Of a stretch of 7,254 nucleotides of DNA, positions 5,233 through 7,254 are shown in pieces. Below the pieces are notes generated by a model. The model had not been told where the DNA came from and ran no database searches. It worked only from the letters and a program-made list of their open reading frames with translations. The stretch's first letter is position 1; each line of letters begins with the position of its first letter. The translations under genes and the position numbers were made by a program. Origin of the DNA: Lactobacillus sp. (lineage in GTDB: Bacteria; Pseudomonadota; Alphaproteobacteria; RF32; CAG-239); the NCBI GenBank assembly GCA_031263385.1, contig JAISFX010000153.1:1-7254 (forward strand). Reading direction: 5' to 3'.

Positions 5233-6421
5233 ATTTTTTTTCTTTCACTCTAAGATATAACACACAAATAACCAAATCAAAGATTAAAAAGCTAAACAAT
5301 GCAGTCCTAAGCGAATAAGCATCTGCAATCCAACCCAAAGCCACACCGAACACCGCCACCAAAAGATGAGAAACCATGCTAACCAAAGAGCCCATTGTTG
5401 CCCTCTGCTTGGCTGTAAACTCTTTCTGCATCAAATCAGAGTTTCCGGTCATAATCACCCCAAAACACAAATTATATGCAGACATAATAAACGGTGTCGC
5501 AAAATTATTCAGAAGCAAACCAAATAACTTTACCGCAAGACCTCCTAGTGTTGCCGCCACAAGAGCTTTTATATGCCCCAATCCTGCCAAAAATTTATGC
5601 GCAAAGAAAAAACTGAATGTACCCATCATCTGCTTTAACATTCTTGGTAGCCCTAGTATATATTCGGGAATAAGTGTCTGGAAATATGCCACTTCAAATC
5701 TATGCATTGCAAGCCCTGCAGCTTCTCTTAATATTGATGCAGAAGCCACATATCTGAGCCCTCTATTTTTCTTAAACTCTTTAAACGCATACTTTATATG
5801 TGTAAAAACGTTATCATTTTTATCATATTTTTCATTATCGACCCTAACAATAAGCAGGTTGTTTACCAACAATATCATTGCCGGAAAGAGATTAACCATA
5901 TAACAAGCCTCATACGACCAATAATACGCTATCACCCCACCTAAAAATGCCGAAAAACCTGCAAAAAACTGATGAGCAGAGCCACCCCATCCATAATATT
6001 TTTTATAATCATCCTTAATACCTAGTGCTTCGACAGTCTCATATAAAAACGCCTCAGTAGTACCACTATTTAATGCTATTGTTAAACCATGAAGAAACGC
6101 CGCCAGTGTCAAAACCCAAAAAACATAATCTCTTTCAACATATGCCGCCCATATAAAAGCAATTAGCATTAGAATATAGCTAACCGCACCAGCCACGAGT
6201 GTTTGTTTCCTGCCAATAAAATCAGATATCACCCCGATAGGAATCTCTAGTAGCGAACTAGATAGCAAACTAATCGATAATATCATCATACCCAATGCAT
6301 AAGAGCCCAAAAGCTCTGAATAATACAAAATAGCAATAATCGCGTAGGGAGAAAACCCGCCTACTGCCTTCTTAATCAAAAATAAATTCAAATTTCTTTT
6401 TATATTTTTATCAGTCATCAT
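5231..6421 (-). CDS. Major facilitator superfamily (MFS) transporter
   Basis: Inner-membrane secondary transporter with 396 residues, the usual size for a 12-helix MFS protein. Hydrophobic helices run through the sequence in two halves joined by a charged cytoplasmic loop at about 195-221 (EKYDKNDN and KEFKKNRG). The MFS motif A is at 63-75, GVISDFIGRKQTL, with D67 and R71 in the loop between helices 2 and 3. A segment after helix 4 (NSGTTEAFLYETVEALG, 118-134) and the RAT-x-GSL segment near 340-346 resemble a broad MFS subfamily related to drug-efflux proteins, but the substrate cannot be read from sequence. The start is ATG at 6421 or 6418; neither has a good ribosome binding site, only GGTGA directly before the first. 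It lies 63 nt after tig, beyond that gene's terminator, and is coupled to the 199-residue gene downstream. Confidence 0.92.
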   Translation of the reverse strand: MMTDKNIKRNLNLFLIKKAVGGFSPYAIIAILYYSELLGSYALGMMILSISLLSSSLLEIPIGVISDFIGRKQTLVAGAVSYILMLIAFIWAAYVERDYVFWVLTLAAFLHGLTIALNSGTTEAFLYETVEALGIKDDYKKYYGWGGSAHQFFAGFSAFLGGVIAYYWSYEACYMVNLFPAMILLVNNLLIVRVDNEKYDKNDNVFTHIKYAFKEFKKNRGLRYVASASILREAAGLAMHRFEVAYFQTLIPEYILGLPRMLKQMMGTFSFFFAHKFLAGLGHIKALVAATLGGLAVKLFGLLLNNFATPFIMSAYNLCFGVIMTGNSDLMQKEFTAKQRATMGSLVSMVSHLLVAVFGVALGWIADAYSLRTALFSFLIFDLVICVLYLRVKEKK

Positions 6422-6425
6422 TCAC

Positions 6426-6467
6426 CAAAAACAAAAAGTCCCCCAGATTATACATCCGGAGGACTTT
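6426..6467 (-). terminator. Intrinsic terminator after tig
   Basis: On the minus strand AAAGTCCTCCGG (6467-6456) pairs with CTGGGGGACTTT (6446-6435), a 12-bp stem with two G-U pairs and a 9-nt loop, followed by TTTTTGTTTTT. Its tail ends 4 nt before the MFS start codon, so the MFS gene has almost no leader beyond it. Confidence 0.85.
6447..6452 (-). promoter_or_regulatory. Consensus -10 box in the tig terminator loop, possible MFS promoter
   Basis: The minus strand reads an exact TATAAT inside the loop of the terminator hairpin. No recognisable -35 stands 16-18 nt upstream. A start near 6440 would fall in the second stem arm, so the RNA would lack the first arm and could not form the terminator. 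Confidence 0.3.
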
Positions 6468-6484
6468 ATAAAATCTTAAAAAAA

Positions 6485-7254
6485 CTAAGCTTTTTTAGCT
6501 GTTGTTTTTTTAGCCGCAGGCTTTTTAGCTGCAGGCTTTTTTTCTTCAGTCTTTGCTTCAGCTTTCTCTTCAGTTTTAGCTGCTGCTTTTTTCTTAGCAG
6601 GTTTAGCTTCATCAAAAGCATAAAGCTCTTCAACAGAAACCTTCTTATCTTTTAACTTAACTTTTGTTAAAATGCTGTCTACGATTTTCTCTTCCATAAT
6701 CGGAGCTTTTAATGACTCAATAGCTTTCTGATTTTTCAGATAATAATCAAAAACAGCTTTTTCCTGTCCGGGATATCTCTGAGCTTCTCTCATAATTGCT
6801 TTATTAACATCATCAGAATTAATCGTAATTTTCTCTGCTCTGCTAACTTCAGCCAACAAAAGACCAAGCTTAACTCTACGTTTTGCAATATCCATATACT
6901 CAGCCATCAAATCTTTCTCAGATTTATTCTTTTCGCTCTCATCAAGCTGATTAAACTTCTTAGCTTGCTCATAATTAGCAATAATAGTCTTATATTCAGC
7001 ATCAATCAATGACTCCGGCAACTCAAAGCTGTAATCCTTATCAAGATTGTCTAACAAAGCTCTTTTCAACTTCATGCGAGATGCAGTTTTATAATCTTCA
7101 CCAATACGCTCTTTAATGGTTTCCTTCATCTTTGCAAGGCTTTCACCACCCATAGTCTTAGCAAACTCATCATCAATCTTTGTTTCAACAGGCTCACGAA
7201 GCTCTTTAATAGTAACAGCAAATACAGCATCTTTACCTGCCAAATCTTTTGCAT
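6485..7254 (-). CDS. tig: Trigger factor, C-terminal part (5' end beyond window)
   Basis: Ribosome-associated chaperone that meets nascent chains at the exit tunnel. The frame is open to the right edge and shows the last 255 residues, beginning AKDLAGKDAVFAVTIKELREP, the conserved end of the FKBP-like prolyl isomerase domain. The TTG at 7243 that could be read as a start is an internal Leu codon; the ribosome-binding N-terminus and most of the isomerase domain are missing. The helical chaperone domain follows, with the family-typical IDDEFAKTMGGESLAKMKE, KLKRALLDNLD and FELPESLIDAEY. The last 40 residues are a low-complexity tail of 15 Lys and 13 Ala plus Glu, Pro and Thr, ending in KPAAK-like repeats. 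Short basic Lys/Ala tails occur on other alphaproteobacterial trigger factors. The gene is followed by its own terminator, so it is not obviously cotranscribed with clpP. Confidence 0.95.
   Translation of the reverse strand, partial: AKDLAGKDAVFAVTIKELREPVETKIDDEFAKTMGGESLAKMKETIKERIGEDYKTASRMKLKRALLDNLDKDYSFELPESLIDAEYKTIIANYEQAKKFNQLDESEKNKSEKDLMAEYMDIAKRRVKLGLLLAEVSRAEKITINSDDVNKAIMREAQRYPGQEKAVFDYYLKNQKAIESLKAPIMEEKIVDSILTKVKLKDKKVSVEELYAFDEAKPAKKKAAAKTEEKAEAKTEEKKPAAKKPAAKKTTAKKA
6494..6538 (-). repeat. Three 15-nt tandem units encoding KPAAK, KPAAK, KTTAK
   Basis: Minus-strand units at 6538-6524 and 6523-6509 differ by one base (GCA/GCG), and the third, 6508-6494, is degenerate. They encode the end of the trigger factor tail. 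In-frame pentapeptide units could expand or contract by slippage. Confidence 0.8.

Noticed and set aside
5376..5903. 175-codon plus-strand open frame opposite the MFS gene
   Set aside because: It mirrors the hydrophobic codon pattern of the real transporter on the other strand, without a start signal or family resemblance.
7241..7243. TTG at 7243 as the start of a 252-residue protein
   Set aside because: The frame is open to the window edge and upstream residues AKD complete the conserved end of the trigger factor isomerase domain, so TTG is an internal Leu codon of a truncated gene.

Overview
The window looks like chromosomal DNA of an AT-rich alphaproteobacterium. GreA, ClpP, ClpX and trigger factor all read like alphaproteobacterial family members, intergenic DNA is very A/T-rich and gaps are short. 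I cannot name a genus; a small-genome or host-associated lineage is a guess from composition only. No rRNA, tRNA, CRISPR array, insertion sequence or phage gene is visible.

Left block, + strand (about 1-1935): the transcript-cleavage factor gene greA, an unrecognised 61-residue four-cysteine protein, and thioredoxin reductase trxB. The DNA upstream of greA is dense in signals. A self-complementary TTGCAA can act as the -35 of two divergent promoters, each with a 16-nt spacer. The greA leader then contains a terminator-like hairpin with a T tract, which recalls the greA leader attenuator (GraL RNAs) of E. coli. A divergent gene may begin at position 49 and run off the left edge. A near-perfect bidirectional terminator (1901-1935) closes this block.

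Right block, - strand (about 7254 down to 1950): in transcription order, the 3' two-thirds of trigger factor tig (cut by the right edge), an MFS transporter, a membrane-anchored protein of unknown function, a second unknown protein with its own sigma70-like promoter, then clpP and clpX. Trigger factor, ClpP and ClpX form the familiar protein-folding and degradation neighbourhood: trigger factor receives nascent chains, and ClpX unfolds substrates into the ClpP peptidase. Here three unrelated genes separate tig from clpP. Downstream of clpX, where lon often sits, the convergent greA-trxB block is found instead.

The core enzymes are ordinary. The more interesting signals are regulatory: the greA leader hairpin, the shared -35, two places where a -10 box lies in or next to the upstream gene's terminator, and an imperfect palindrome at a predicted start site. 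Minor points are a Pro-to-Ser change in the ClpX Walker A motif, a Lys in the NADPH motif of TrxB, and a Lys/Ala repeat tail on trigger factor. I see no convincing undescribed multi-gene system.
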